Shown piece by piece: positions 33,512-42,359 of a DNA stretch of 64,000 bases. The notes under the pieces were generated by a model. The model saw only the letters and a list, made by a program, of their open reading frames with translations. It was not told where the DNA came from and did not search any database. This DNA is from Allohoeflea poritis (GTDB lineage: Bacteria; Pseudomonadota; Alphaproteobacteria; Rhizobiales; Rhizobiaceae). The number at the start of each line of letters is the position of its first letter. Position 1 is the first letter of the stretch. The DNA lies in NCBI RefSeq assembly GCF_027889715.1, contig NZ_JAPJZH010000008.1, positions 204,624 through 268,623 of the forward strand, written 5' to 3'. A program made the position numbers and the translations under genes.

Positions 33512-34988
33512 ATGTTGATGGACGGATCGGCACAGGACAGCGATGTGGTCGTGGAATTGAACGGCGTCGGAAAGAGTTTCGGCGCCGTTCAGGCTTTGGC
33601 CGGGGTCGATCTCGCGATCAGCGCCGGGCGGTGCCTCGGACTTGTCGGCCACAACGGGGCCGGCAAATCGACCCTGATGAACATACTGGCCGGTGTCATG
33701 GCACCCGATCAGGGCACGCTCAAGATAGCCGGCGCACAAATAGCCGCGCACAGCATCGCATCCGCCCATGCAGCCGGTCTGCGATGCGTTTTCCAGGAGC
33801 TTTCCCTGTGCCCGAACCTGACGGTTGCGGAAAACCTGCGGGTTTCGCTGAAATCCGTGCGCGGACTGTTGTGGAAGAGACAGGCCACCGGCATCATCCG
33901 CCAACAGCTCGATGAGATATTCCCCGGCAACAATATCTCGACCGAGGACGTTGTCGGCGACCTGACGATCGCAAAGCGGCAGATGGTCGAGATCGCCAGG
34001 GCGTTTGCCTCGGACGGCCCGCCGCCCCGGCTTGTCATACTCGATGAGCCGACATCTTCGCTCGACCAGGGCCAGGCGGAGCAATTGCTTGCCTATGTGC
34101 GAAAATACGTGACTGAGGGGGGAACAATCATCCTGATTTCGCATCTTCTCGGCGAAATCCTCTCGACCTCGGACCGCGTCATCGTCATGCGCGACGGCCG
34201 CATCGTCGCAGACAGGCCCGTCGGCGAATTCGACCGTGCCGGCCTCGTGCAGGCCATGGGCAATGTGGTCGATGAGAACGCGGAAAAATCCGATCGGGGC
34301 AGCAAGGGCGAAATGGCGGACATCGTGATCACGGCGTCCGAAAAGGTCTCCGGGGCCGATTTCAAGCTTCACCGCGGCCAGGTCATCGGGTTGGCGGGTC
34401 TCGGCGGCCATGGACAGACCGAGATGATCATCCGCCTGTTCGATGCGGCCTCCCGGCGCGACCCGGACATAAAGATAAGCGGCAGCGTCGCGCTGGTGCC
34501 CGGAGATCGCCAGAATGACGGGGTCTTCCCGCTATGGTCCATCATCAAGAACACCTCCATATCTTCGCTGCGGCGCTTCACGAAATCCGGCCTCATCCAA
34601 TCCGCGCCCGAGCTGGAACTGGCCAATAGCTGGCAAAAGAGAATCGGCATCAAATCGCTGGATCTGAACATGCCAATCCTGTCGCTCTCGGGCGGCAACC
34701 AGCAAAAGGCGCTGTTTGCGCGCGCTTGGTTCCGACGCCGACATCATCCTGATGGATGACCCGATGCGCGGCGTTGATATCGGAACCAAGGAAGAGGTCT
34801 ATTTGCTGATCGATCAGGAAGCACGCAGCGGTCGCAGCTTCGTCTGGTACACCACGGAAACCGACGAGTTGAGCCATTGCGACCATGTCTACGTCTTCCG
34901 GGAAGGCCGGATCATGGCCGAGTTCGATCGCGCCGATGTCACCGAAGAGCGTATTCTCGAGGCATCCTTCAAGGACAAGGCGGCATGA
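33512..34988 (+). pseudogene. CUT2-type sugar ABC ATP-binding protein, frameshifted
   Basis: Two frames together encode a complete tandem ATPase of about 492 residues. Frame 1 (33512 to about 34725) has Walker [13 protein letters not shown], an atypical first signature ([15 protein letters not shown]), Walker [14 protein letters not shown], the degenerate second P-loop [11 protein letters not shown] and the second signature [16 protein letters not shown]. The frame then goes wrong and stops near 34759. The missing end ([20 protein letters not shown]... to EASFKDKAA) continues in another frame to TGA 34988. The break is in GCGCGCGC at 34718-34725: one more GC unit would restore ALFARALGSD. The flanking genes are intact, so recent mutation or sequence error is more likely than old decay. 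Confidence 0.88.
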
Positions 34989-35923
34989 GGGATATCATCA
35001 ATCCCCGCCTTTTCCGGACGCTGCTGCCGGCGGTTTCGCTGGCGATCCTGCTGGCCGCGATTTTTTATATCCAGCCACGCGCGATGAGCTATTTCGGCCT
35101 CAACCTGATGCTCAACCTGGCCATACCGATCGCGCTCGCGACGATCGCGCAGATGTTCATCCTGTGCGTCAACGACCTTGATCTGTCCATCGGCTCCTAT
35201 GTCAGCCTGATGGCCTGTATCGCCGCGACCCTTCTTCAGGAAACCCCGCTTCTGGGAATCCTGGCGATTGCCGGCTGCATCGCGGTCTATGCCGCGCTCG
35301 GCGCCCTCATCCAACTGCGCAACCTGCCCTCCATCGTCGTAACGCTCGGCATGTCCTTCGTCTGGCTGGGCATCGCGGTCATGCTGCTGCCGACCCCCGG
35401 CGGCGAGGCGCCGGGCTGGATCCGTTCGCTGATGACCCTGAAACCGGCTTATGTGCCGTTTCCGATCATCGCGTCGATCGTCATCGCGCTCGTCGTCCAT
35501 ATCGCGCTGATGAAATCCTCCTATGGCGTTGTGCTGCGCGGCGCCGGCGGCAACGCCAGGGCGGTCGAACGATCCGGCTGGTCGATGGTCCGCATCAAGG
35601 CGACAATGTTTGCGCTTGCCGGCTTTTTCGGAGCGCTGTCGGGCATTGCGCTGGTCGGCCTGACCACATCCGCCGACGCCAATATCGCCCTGCGCTACAC
35701 GCTGCTTTCAATCGCCGGCGTGATATTGGGAGGCGGAGAGTTTGTCGGCGGACGCGTGTCGCCCATCGGTGCGGTTATCGGCGCGATCACCCTGACCCTG
35801 ACCGGTTCGTTCCTGTCGTTCCTGCGGCTGAACCCGGACTGGCAGATCGGCGCGCAGGGTGCGATCCTGATCATCGTCCTGGCCCTTCGCGTTCTGATCA
35901 ACAGGCTGGAGGCAAGGAAATGA
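34985..35923 (+). CDS. CUT2-type sugar ABC transporter permease 1
   Basis: A 312-residue RbsC-like membrane protein with 8-10 helices. Conserved CUT2 blocks: QMFILCVNDLDLSIGSYVSL, the SIVVTLGMSFVWLGIAVML region, and SSYGVVLRGAGGNARAVERSG, which is the coupling loop that contacts the ATPase. The ATG overlaps the end of the ATPase reading (ATGA), which supports the corrected ATPase frame. It should form a heterodimer with the next permease. Confidence 0.92.
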   Translation: MRDIINPRLFRTLLPAVSLAILLAAIFYIQPRAMSYFGLNLMLNLAIPIALATIAQMFILCVNDLDLSIGSYVSLMACIAATLLQETPLLGILAIAGCIAVYAALGALIQLRNLPSIVVTLGMSFVWLGIAVMLLPTPGGEAPGWIRSLMTLKPAYVPFPIIASIVIALVVHIALMKSSYGVVLRGAGGNARAVERSGWSMVRIKATMFALAGFFGALSGIALVGLTTSADANIALRYTLLSIAGVILGGGEFVGGRVSPIGAVIGAITLTLTGSFLSFLRLNPDWQIGAQGAILIIVLALRVLINRLEARK

Positions 35924-36855
35924 TCGCCGCGATATTCCGTCTCCCCTGGTTCTGGTCCTGGTTCGGCGCGGTGCTGATGGTGGTGGCGATCATCGCCGTC
36001 TCCGGCGGCGCGGCCGGTGCCGGTGTCGTTTCGGCCGCCCTGTTGTTCGGATCGTTTTTTGTCATCGTTGCCATCGGGCAGATGCTGGTGATCACGACAG
36101 GCCCCGGCAATGTCGATCTGTCAATTCCGTCGAGCATGACACTGGTCGCCACGGTGGCGATGAAGGTAATGGACGGGTCCGACGGCATGATCCTGGTAGG
36201 CCTGCTGCTGGCACTCGTGCTCGGTATCTTGATCGGAAGCGCCAATTATCTGGTGATCCGGCTTTTGAACATACCGCCGATCATTGCGACTTTGTCCACC
36301 AGCTTCATCTATCAGTCGCTGGCCATCTGGTACAATCGCGGCCTGCGCATAAAACCGCCTGAAGCACTCGGCGATTTTGCCACCGGCAAAATCCTCGGGC
36401 TTCCCTACCTCGCAATCGCGACGATCATGCTGGCAGCCATTATGCATGTGGTGTTGCGGCGCACGGTTTACGGCCAGTCTGTGCTTGCCATCGGGCAGAA
36501 CGCCCGCGCGGCGCGGCTTGCGGGCATCAATGTCAACCGTGTCCGCTACCTCACCTACACGCTCTGCGCGGTCTTTTCCGCCATATGCGGCTTCTTTCTG
36601 GCGGCGTTTTCAGGTGGCGCGGCACTCAATATGGGCGAAGAATATCTGCTGGCTTCCATCGCCGTCGTCGTTATCGGCGGCACATCCGTCGCCGGCGGTT
36701 TTTCCAACGTGCCCGGCCTTTGGGGAGCGGCCCTCTTCATGTTCCTGCTCGTGACGATGCTGAACACCTTCGGTCTCGGCGCGGGGCCGCGCCTGATCCT
36801 GACCGGCCTGATCATCATCGGCGTCATCCTGGCGGCATCCGGCCGCGACCGCTGA
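35920..36855 (+). CDS. CUT2-type sugar ABC transporter permease 2
   Basis: A 311-residue RbsC-like permease, starting in an ATGA overlap with permease 1. Features: GQMLVITTGPGNVDLSIPSS, PPIIATLSTSFIYQSLAIW, the coupling loop RRTVYGQSVLAIGQNARAAR and the terminal block FGLGAGPRLILTGLIIIGVI. Last gene of the importer operon. It depends on the frameshifted ATPase gene for energy unless another ATPase substitutes. Confidence 0.92.
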   Translation: MIAAIFRLPWFWSWFGAVLMVVAIIAVSGGAAGAGVVSAALLFGSFFVIVAIGQMLVITTGPGNVDLSIPSSMTLVATVAMKVMDGSDGMILVGLLLALVLGILIGSANYLVIRLLNIPPIIATLSTSFIYQSLAIWYNRGLRIKPPEALGDFATGKILGLPYLAIATIMLAAIMHVVLRRTVYGQSVLAIGQNARAARLAGINVNRVRYLTYTLCAVFSAICGFFLAAFSGGAALNMGEEYLLASIAVVVIGGTSVAGGFSNVPGLWGAALFMFLLVTMLNTFGLGAGPRLILTGLIIIGVILAASGRDR

Positions 36856-36912
36856 TCGCCACTGGCAGGCACTAGATCCTTTCACTGCTTCATCAGCGAA
36901 GGCACCGAGCCG

Positions 36913-38109
36913 TCATGTGCGGACCAGATCGGCATTCTCGACAATGATATCGGCGATGAGCGTGCAGTCCTGCGGTGAGAAAGTCAGCGGCAAACGCATA
37001 TCGAACAGGGTCGACAGGACCGCATCGGTCCTGGGCAAGGTCTGCGCTTCAAAATACCGCCAGGAAGCGTGGTCCGAGGTGAAGCCGCTCGGTTCGCGGT
37101 CGCCGAACCATTTGAGCTGCACGCCGTGGTCGCTGCAACGGCGGATGAGGGTCCGGCAACCCGCAACATCAAGCGCGGGCACGCGGAACTGGATCGACGA
37201 TCCGACCATGTCTTCTTCCTGCGGGCGCCTTGGGACGACAATGGCCGGGCTTTTCTTCAACCCATCGGCGACGGTGTTGTAGAGCGTATTCCACCGGGCG
37301 ATGTTTTCTTCGAGCAGGCGCAATTGCGGCCTCAGGATTGCCGCGCGCAACGCGTCCATGCGGGCGGACTGGTTGGGCATCTGGTAGCGTGCCGCCTCGA
37401 AATGCTTTTCGTCGGGACCGGCGCCATGGCGGTCGTAGAACATGTAGCTTCCCGACAGGATGGTCGCCCGGGCCATCAGGTCAGGATCGTCCGAAGTCAG
37501 GAAACCGCCCTCGCCCGAGTTCATGTGTTTGTAGGTCTGGGTCGAAAAGCAGGCCGCAACGCCATAGTTGCCGGACTTTGTTCCTTTCCAACGCGCGCCC
37601 ATTGTGTGCGCACAATCCTCGATAACCTGGAAGCCCCTGCTTTCCGCAACCGCCATCACGGCGTCCATGTCGCACAAATGTCCGCGCATATGCGACAGCA
37701 ACAGCGTGCGTGCCCCGCTTTCTGCCGCCTTGCGGTCGAGGTCTTCCACGTCCAGGCGCAGATTTTCATCGATCTCGACAAGCACGGGCAAACCGCCGAC
37801 GGCGGCAATGGCGCCCGGCACCGGCGCCAGCGTGAAGGCGTTGGTCAGGACCTTGTCGCCGTCCCCGACCCCGGCCGCCCGCAGTCCCGTCTGGATGGCC
37901 TGGCCGCCGGATGCCATGGCAAGGCAGTATTTGCTGCCCTGCCAGTCCGCAAATTCCCGTTCCAGGAGAGCCGTTTCACCATGTTCGCCACTGGTAAGGT
38001 TGTAGCGGTGCAGACGACCGCTGCGCATTACCGCAACCGCCGCCTCGATCGCCTCCTCCGGGATCGGCTCCTGCTGCGTAAAACTGCCACGAAAGATCCT
38101 TGACGTCAT
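36913..38109 (-). CDS. DegT/DnrJ/EryC1/StrS family PLP aminotransferase
   Basis: A 398-residue fold-type I PLP enzyme. The PLP-binding Lys lies in FSTQTYKHMNSGEGGFLTS. Other family blocks are CLAMASGGQAIQTGLRAAGV, NAFTLAPVPGAIAAVGG and VIEDCAHTMGARWKG. Members usually aminate keto-sugars or dehydrate deoxysugars with PLP or PMP. The neighbours are catabolic or transport genes rather than a polysaccharide locus, so its substrate is unclear. A 24-codon ORF overlaps its start. Confidence 0.92.
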   Translation of the reverse strand: MTSRIFRGSFTQQEPIPEEAIEAAVAVMRSGRLHRYNLTSGEHGETALLEREFADWQGSKYCLAMASGGQAIQTGLRAAGVGDGDKVLTNAFTLAPVPGAIAAVGGLPVLVEIDENLRLDVEDLDRKAAESGARTLLLSHMRGHLCDMDAVMAVAESRGFQVIEDCAHTMGARWKGTKSGNYGVAACFSTQTYKHMNSGEGGFLTSDDPDLMARATILSGSYMFYDRHGAGPDEKHFEAARYQMPNQSARMDALRAAILRPQLRLLEENIARWNTLYNTVADGLKKSPAIVVPRRPQEEDMVGSSIQFRVPALDVAGCRTLIRRCSDHGVQLKWFGDREPSGFTSDHASWRYFEAQTLPRTDAVLSTLFDMRLPLTFSPQDCTLIADIIVENADLVRT

Positions 38110-38180
38110 GGTGCTGATCCCGCCAGAGCAAGCATCATCGCAATAAACCGGGACAGCAGAAAAACGATCCGTACATTCAT
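38106..38180 (-). CDS. 24-codon hydrophobic mini-ORF overlapping the aminotransferase start
   Basis: ATG 38180, directly preceded by TTGGAGGAG, encodes a 24-residue hydrophobic peptide (begins MNVRIVFLLSRFIAMMLALA). Its TGA overlaps the DegT ATG as ATGA. The peptide could insert in the membrane, or could simply serve to couple ribosomes to the next gene, whose own upstream region has no other good ribosome site. The SD-to-ATG spacing is short. No homologue is known to me. Confidence 0.4.
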   Translation of the reverse strand: MNVRIVFLLSRFIAMMLALAGSAP

Positions 38181-38228
38181 CTCCTCCAATTTCGTCTCGC
38201 CTGCGCCGGAGCCGGCAAGACCGGGATA

Positions 38229-40649
38229 TTAGGCCCGCATACGATCATGGGCCGGGTCATAGGGGCTCATTTCGATGACCCGCGCCGCAACCCGTTCGCC
38301 AAGCACATCGACCTCCATTCGGGTATCTGGCACAGCAAGATAGGGCTGCACGAAAGCATAGGCGAGGTTCTTTGAAACGCGGTGCCCAAACGCACCCGAG
38401 GTAACGGTGCCGACCACCGGACCGTCGCGCAGAACGGACGCACCGCCATGGGCCGGCGCATCCCTGCATTCGATTTCAAGCGTGACCAGCTTGCGTGACG
38501 GACCGCCCGCTATCCGCTCCGACAACGCCGCCTTGCCGACAAAGTCCGCCTTGTCCATCTTGACGAACCGGTCGAGCCCGGTTTCAAACGGGTCGAATTC
38601 CGTCAGAATATCGGCCTTCCAGTGCAGGAAGCCCTTTTCCAGCCGCATGGAATCGATGGCGCGCGCGCCGAAGAGCTTCATTCCATGCTGCTCGCCGGCT
38701 TGTCTCAGCGCCAGATAGGCGGCGTATAGCTGGTTGTTCGGCACATGGATCTCGTAGGCAAGCTCGCCGGAAAAACTGACGGACATGACGACTGCCGGCG
38801 CGATGCCGACAAAGCACGCGCGCACGGACAGCCACGGGAAAGCCTCCTTCGACCAGTCGGCGCGGCTGACGGCCCGCAGCACGTCGCGCGATTTGGGGCC
38901 GGCGACGACCAGGATCGTGAAATCGTTGGTCAGCGTCTCGATCGAAACATCCTCATCCGGCGTGATATGATCCCTCAGCCAGTCGCGGTCGTGATATTCC
39001 GCGGCCGCGGCCGATCCGTACCACACCCTCCCGTCCGGCAGGTTCGCGATGGTAGCCTCGGTTTTGACCATACCGTGACGGTTCAGCAGGTAGCCAAGCC
39101 CGACTTTGCCGGATTTACGCGGAACCCGGCCGCACATGACCCGGTCGAGAAAATCGTGCACATGCGTGCCGGTGAGCGCATAGCGGTTGAAGCCGCTGAC
39201 TTCCGTCAGGCCGACATTCTCGCGCAGATTGGCGATTTCGCCGGCCACCGTGTCGAATGCTTCATCGAACCGGAATGTGTGTGTCGGGTGAAAGTCGGGA
39301 GCCGGCTTCACATATTCAATGCGCTCCCAGCCATTGACCACCTCGAACGCCGCCCCTTCCGCGGCAAGCACGGCGGTCAGCGGCGTCGTCTTGAAGGGAC
39401 GTCCCGCCGGGCGATGCTCATTCGGGAAGTGGAACCGGAACTCGTTCCGGTAATCCTCGATGGCTTTCACGGCCGTCAGCTCGACATTGCCGTGGCCGGT
39501 AAACCGGCGCGGATCGAGGCACCAGGTGTCATAACAGGCTTCACCGTGAACGATCTGCTGCGCCAGCAGCCATCCATGTCCGCCGCCCTCGCCGAGCCCG
39601 GCGCGCAGGCCGATGATGCAATAGGCATTCCGCTTGCCCGGAACCGGTCCGACCAGCGGCGCGCCGTCGATCGTATAGGTGATGGGACCGTTGATCACCG
39701 TATGGATGCCCGCATCCATCAGCGCAGGCATGCGTGCAAATGCGCCTTCCAGCACGTCCGTCACACGATCCAGATCGTCCGGGCACAGCGCATTGGTGAA
39801 ATTGGGATCGATGCCGTCCATGCCCCAGGTCCTGCAGTCCTGCTCGTAGAAACCGAGCAGCAGGCCGAATTTTTCCTGCCGGCAATAGAAATCCGAAATC
39901 GGACAGCGCAACAGCGGCATGCGGTGGCCCGCTTCCTCGATAGCCGGGATAGGATCGGTCAGGAAATACTGGTGTTCCATCGACGCAACCGGATGGTGCA
40001 CGCCCATCATGGCGCCGACTTCGTTGACACGGTAGCCACCTGCATTGACCACGATATCGCAATCGATGTCGCCCTTGGCGGTATGCACGGTCCACGTATC
40101 GTCATCGCGCTGGGTGAGCGCTGTCACCGGTGTGTGGCGATAGACTTCCGCGCCGGCCTTGCGCGCCCGGCGCGCCAGTGACTGGCACAATTGCGCCGGA
40201 TCGATATCGCCGTCCAGCGGGTCCCACAGCCCGCCGACGAGGTTTTCCGTCGAGATCAAGGGGTGACGGCGCGCGCATTCCTGCGCATCTATCACCTCGA
40301 AATGCACATTCATGCCGCGGGCAAGAGACGCGAAATGCCGATAGCCGTCCATCTGCGCTTCGGTATTTGCAAGACGAATACCGCCATCCCCGTGGTGGTA
40401 GTTGATCGGATATTCCGGATCCTCAGCCAGTTCCTTGTACAGCCTGATCGAGTGCGATTTCAGTCCGATCATTGTCTGGTTCATGCCGAAATTGGTCACC
40501 TGGGCCGCCGAATGCCACGTGGTGCCGCTGGTCAGTTCGTCCCGTTCCAGGAGAACCACATCGCTCCAGCCTTCGCGCGTCAGGTGATAGAGCGTCGAGC
40601 ACCCGGCAATACCGCCGCCAATGACAACAACTTTGCAACGCGATTTCAT
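38229..40649 (-). CDS. FAD-dependent dimethylglycine/sarcosine dehydrogenase family protein (DAO + GcvT)
   Basis: An 806-residue two-domain enzyme. The N-terminal DAO domain has VVVIGGGIAGCSTLYHLT (FAD) and SGTTWHSAAQVT, where the His matches the covalent-flavin His of dimethylglycine dehydrogenases. The C-terminal half, from about residue 430, is a GcvT-like folate-binding domain (VMCGRVPRKSGKVGLGYLLN..., SFSGELAYEIHVPNNQLY, ARAIDSMRLEKGFLHWKAD). Such enzymes oxidatively remove an N-methyl group and pass the one-carbon unit to tetrahydrofolate. It is divergent from an MttB-like methyltransferase and near a betaine importer, so it likely works in betaine, dimethylglycine or sarcosine demethylation. 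Confidence 0.92.
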   Translation of the reverse strand: MKSRCKVVVIGGGIAGCSTLYHLTREGWSDVVLLERDELTSGTTWHSAAQVTNFGMNQTMIGLKSHSIRLYKELAEDPEYPINYHHGDGGIRLANTEAQMDGYRHFASLARGMNVHFEVIDAQECARRHPLISTENLVGGLWDPLDGDIDPAQLCQSLARRARKAGAEVYRHTPVTALTQRDDDTWTVHTAKGDIDCDIVVNAGGYRVNEVGAMMGVHHPVASMEHQYFLTDPIPAIEEAGHRMPLLRCPISDFYCRQEKFGLLLGFYEQDCRTWGMDGIDPNFTNALCPDDLDRVTDVLEGAFARMPALMDAGIHTVINGPITYTIDGAPLVGPVPGKRNAYCIIGLRAGLGEGGGHGWLLAQQIVHGEACYDTWCLDPRRFTGHGNVELTAVKAIEDYRNEFRFHFPNEHRPAGRPFKTTPLTAVLAAEGAAFEVVNGWERIEYVKPAPDFHPTHTFRFDEAFDTVAGEIANLRENVGLTEVSGFNRYALTGTHVHDFLDRVMCGRVPRKSGKVGLGYLLNRHGMVKTEATIANLPDGRVWYGSAAAAEYHDRDWLRDHITPDEDVSIETLTNDFTILVVAGPKSRDVLRAVSRADWSKEAFPWLSVRACFVGIAPAVVMSVSFSGELAYEIHVPNNQLYAAYLALRQAGEQHGMKLFGARAIDSMRLEKGFLHWKADILTEFDPFETGLDRFVKMDKADFVGKAALSERIAGGPSRKLVTLEIECRDAPAHGGASVLRDGPVVGTVTSGAFGHRVSKNLAYAFVQPYLAVPDTRMEVDVLGERVAARVIEMSPYDPAHDRMRA

Positions 40650-40726
40650 CAAGGCGCTCCATTGAACCAGTCATAGGCAGCGGTTTTCTGGAGTTTCGGT
40701 CAACCATAGCATCTCTTATCCGATAA

Positions 40727-40745
40727 TTTCGAAACTCGAATTCGA
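40727..40745. promoter_or_regulatory. Adjacent palindromes in the DMGDH/MttB divergent promoter
   Basis: TTTCGAAA (40727-40734) and TCGAATTCGA (40736-40745) are two perfect palindromes one base apart. They lie between a wide-spaced inverted repeat TTTCGGT (near 40694) and ACCGAAA (near 40758). The region is the 189-bp gap between two divergent methyl-group genes, so shared control is plausible. Confidence 0.4.
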
Positions 40746-40838
40746 CATTTTCGCTTGAACCGAAACGTGCTTGTGCAATTTTCAAGCCGGCATCCTAATC
40801 CTCTTCCGAGCCTCGCTATGGCAATGGAGAGATCTGTC

Positions 40839-42359
40839 ATGGGACACAGTTCGCCGAAACGCGCGGGACGGCGCGAGCGGATAAGCCGACGGGCTGCCGG
40901 TCCCGAAACCAATCCCTGTCCGCCGGGTCAGACGGGCGGTCAGTACCGGCCGTTGAATGAACAGGACCTCCAGAAGATCTACGACACCGCGTTGCGCCTG
41001 CTCGCCACCCTTGGCATGGGCGAGGTGCCGCAACGGCTTGCCGAGCGCTTCGAGGCATGCGGAGCGCAGCGCGATGAACGCGGCCGGTTTCTGTTTTCCC
41101 GCGATCTTGTAGAGGAAGCGATCGGCAAGTCGGCCAAGACATTCGTTCTTCACGGCCGTGATGAAGCACGCTCGATCGAAGTGGGCGGCAGCCGCGTCTA
41201 TTTCGGAACCGGCGGCGCCGCCGTGCAGACCCTTGATATCGAAACGGGGCTCTACCGCCCGTCCACACTGCGCGACCTGCATGATTTCACCCGGCTTCAG
41301 GACACGCTGGCCAATATCAGCTGGTTCACGCGCTGCTGCGTCGCCACCGATGTCGAGGATGTCTTCGATCTGGACCTGAACACCGCCTATGCGCTGGTCA
41401 AGAACACCACCAAGCCGACGGCAACCTCCTTCACGCTGGCACAGAATGTCGCCCCCATCGTGCAGATGTTCGATATCGCCGCGGGCGGCGAAGGCGCCTT
41501 TTCCCGCCGGCCTTTCGTCAAGGCGCATATCAGCCCGGTCATCTCGCCCATGCGCTACGGCGAGGACGCCGTGGATGTCACATTCGAATGCATCCGCCAC
41601 AACATCCCGATTTCCTGCATCACCGCCGCCCAGGCGGGCGCCACGGCACCGGCCACACTGGCCGGATTTCTCGCCCAGTCCCTCGCCGAGACCCTCGGCA
41701 GCCTGCTGATGGTGCACGCCATCCGTCCCGGCCATCCCATGGTGTTTTCCAACTGGCCGTTCGTTGTCGACCTGCGCACCGGTGCCTTTTCGGGCGCCGG
41801 CGGCGAGATCGCCGTGCTGAACGCGGCATCGGCGCAATTGTCCAACTGGCTCGGACTTCCCTCCGGCGTTGCCGCATCCATGAGCGACGCCAAGGCCATC
41901 GATGCGCAATATGGAACGGAAAAGGCGCTAACATCCCTGGCGGCGGCACTGGCGGGCGGCAATCTCATCTATGAGAGTTCCGGAATGACGGCCTCGCTGC
42001 TCGGCGCCAGTTTCGAAGCTTTCGTCCTCGACGATGAAATGCACTCCAACACCTACCGGATATTGCGCGGCGTCGAGGTCAACGAGCAAAATCTCGGATT
42101 CGATGCAATATGCGGCGCGGTACTGGGCGACGGCCATTTTCTCGGCGGCTCGCACACGCTTGCGGCCATGGAACGCGACTATTTCTATCCGGCCCTGGCG
42201 GACAGGGACACGCCGCGAACATGGGAGGAAAAGGGCGCGCAGCAGGCCTGGTCAAGAGCGCGCGAAAAAGCGAAGGAAATTCTGGCTACCCATCACCCGG
42301 ACTATCTGGGGACTTCCACTGACGCTGCCATCAGGAACATTTTTACACGCCTGCGTTGA
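40839..42359 (+). CDS. Trimethylamine methyltransferase (MttB) family protein, non-pyrrolysine type
   Basis: A 506-residue MttB-family protein; ATG 40839 is chosen because GGAGAG lies 8 bases before it. Family blocks: YRPLNEQDLQKIYDTALRLL, RVYFGTGGAAVQTLDIETG, HISPVISPMRYGEDAVD and AAQAGATAPATLAGFLAQSL. There is no in-frame amber codon, so this is one of the many homologues lacking pyrrolysine. The characterised relative MtgB demethylates glycine betaine to a corrinoid protein. No corrinoid-protein or activase gene is present in the window, so either the partner is elsewhere or the chemistry differs. Confidence 0.9.
   Translation: MGHSSPKRAGRRERISRRAAGPETNPCPPGQTGGQYRPLNEQDLQKIYDTALRLLATLGMGEVPQRLAERFEACGAQRDERGRFLFSRDLVEEAIGKSAKTFVLHGRDEARSIEVGGSRVYFGTGGAAVQTLDIETGLYRPSTLRDLHDFTRLQDTLANISWFTRCCVATDVEDVFDLDLNTAYALVKNTTKPTATSFTLAQNVAPIVQMFDIAAGGEGAFSRRPFVKAHISPVISPMRYGEDAVDVTFECIRHNIPISCITAAQAGATAPATLAGFLAQSLAETLGSLLMVHAIRPGHPMVFSNWPFVVDLRTGAFSGAGGEIAVLNAASAQLSNWLGLPSGVAASMSDAKAIDAQYGTEKALTSLAAALAGGNLIYESSGMTASLLGASFEAFVLDDEMHSNTYRILRGVEVNEQNLGFDAICGAVLGDGHFLGGSHTLAAMERDYFYPALADRDTPRTWEEKGAQQAWSRAREKAKEILATHHPDYLGTSTDAAIRNIFTRLR

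Noticed and set aside
40839..42359. Pyrrolysine-containing MttB
   Set aside because: The frame runs the full family length with no internal amber codon, so it is the non-pyrrolysine type.
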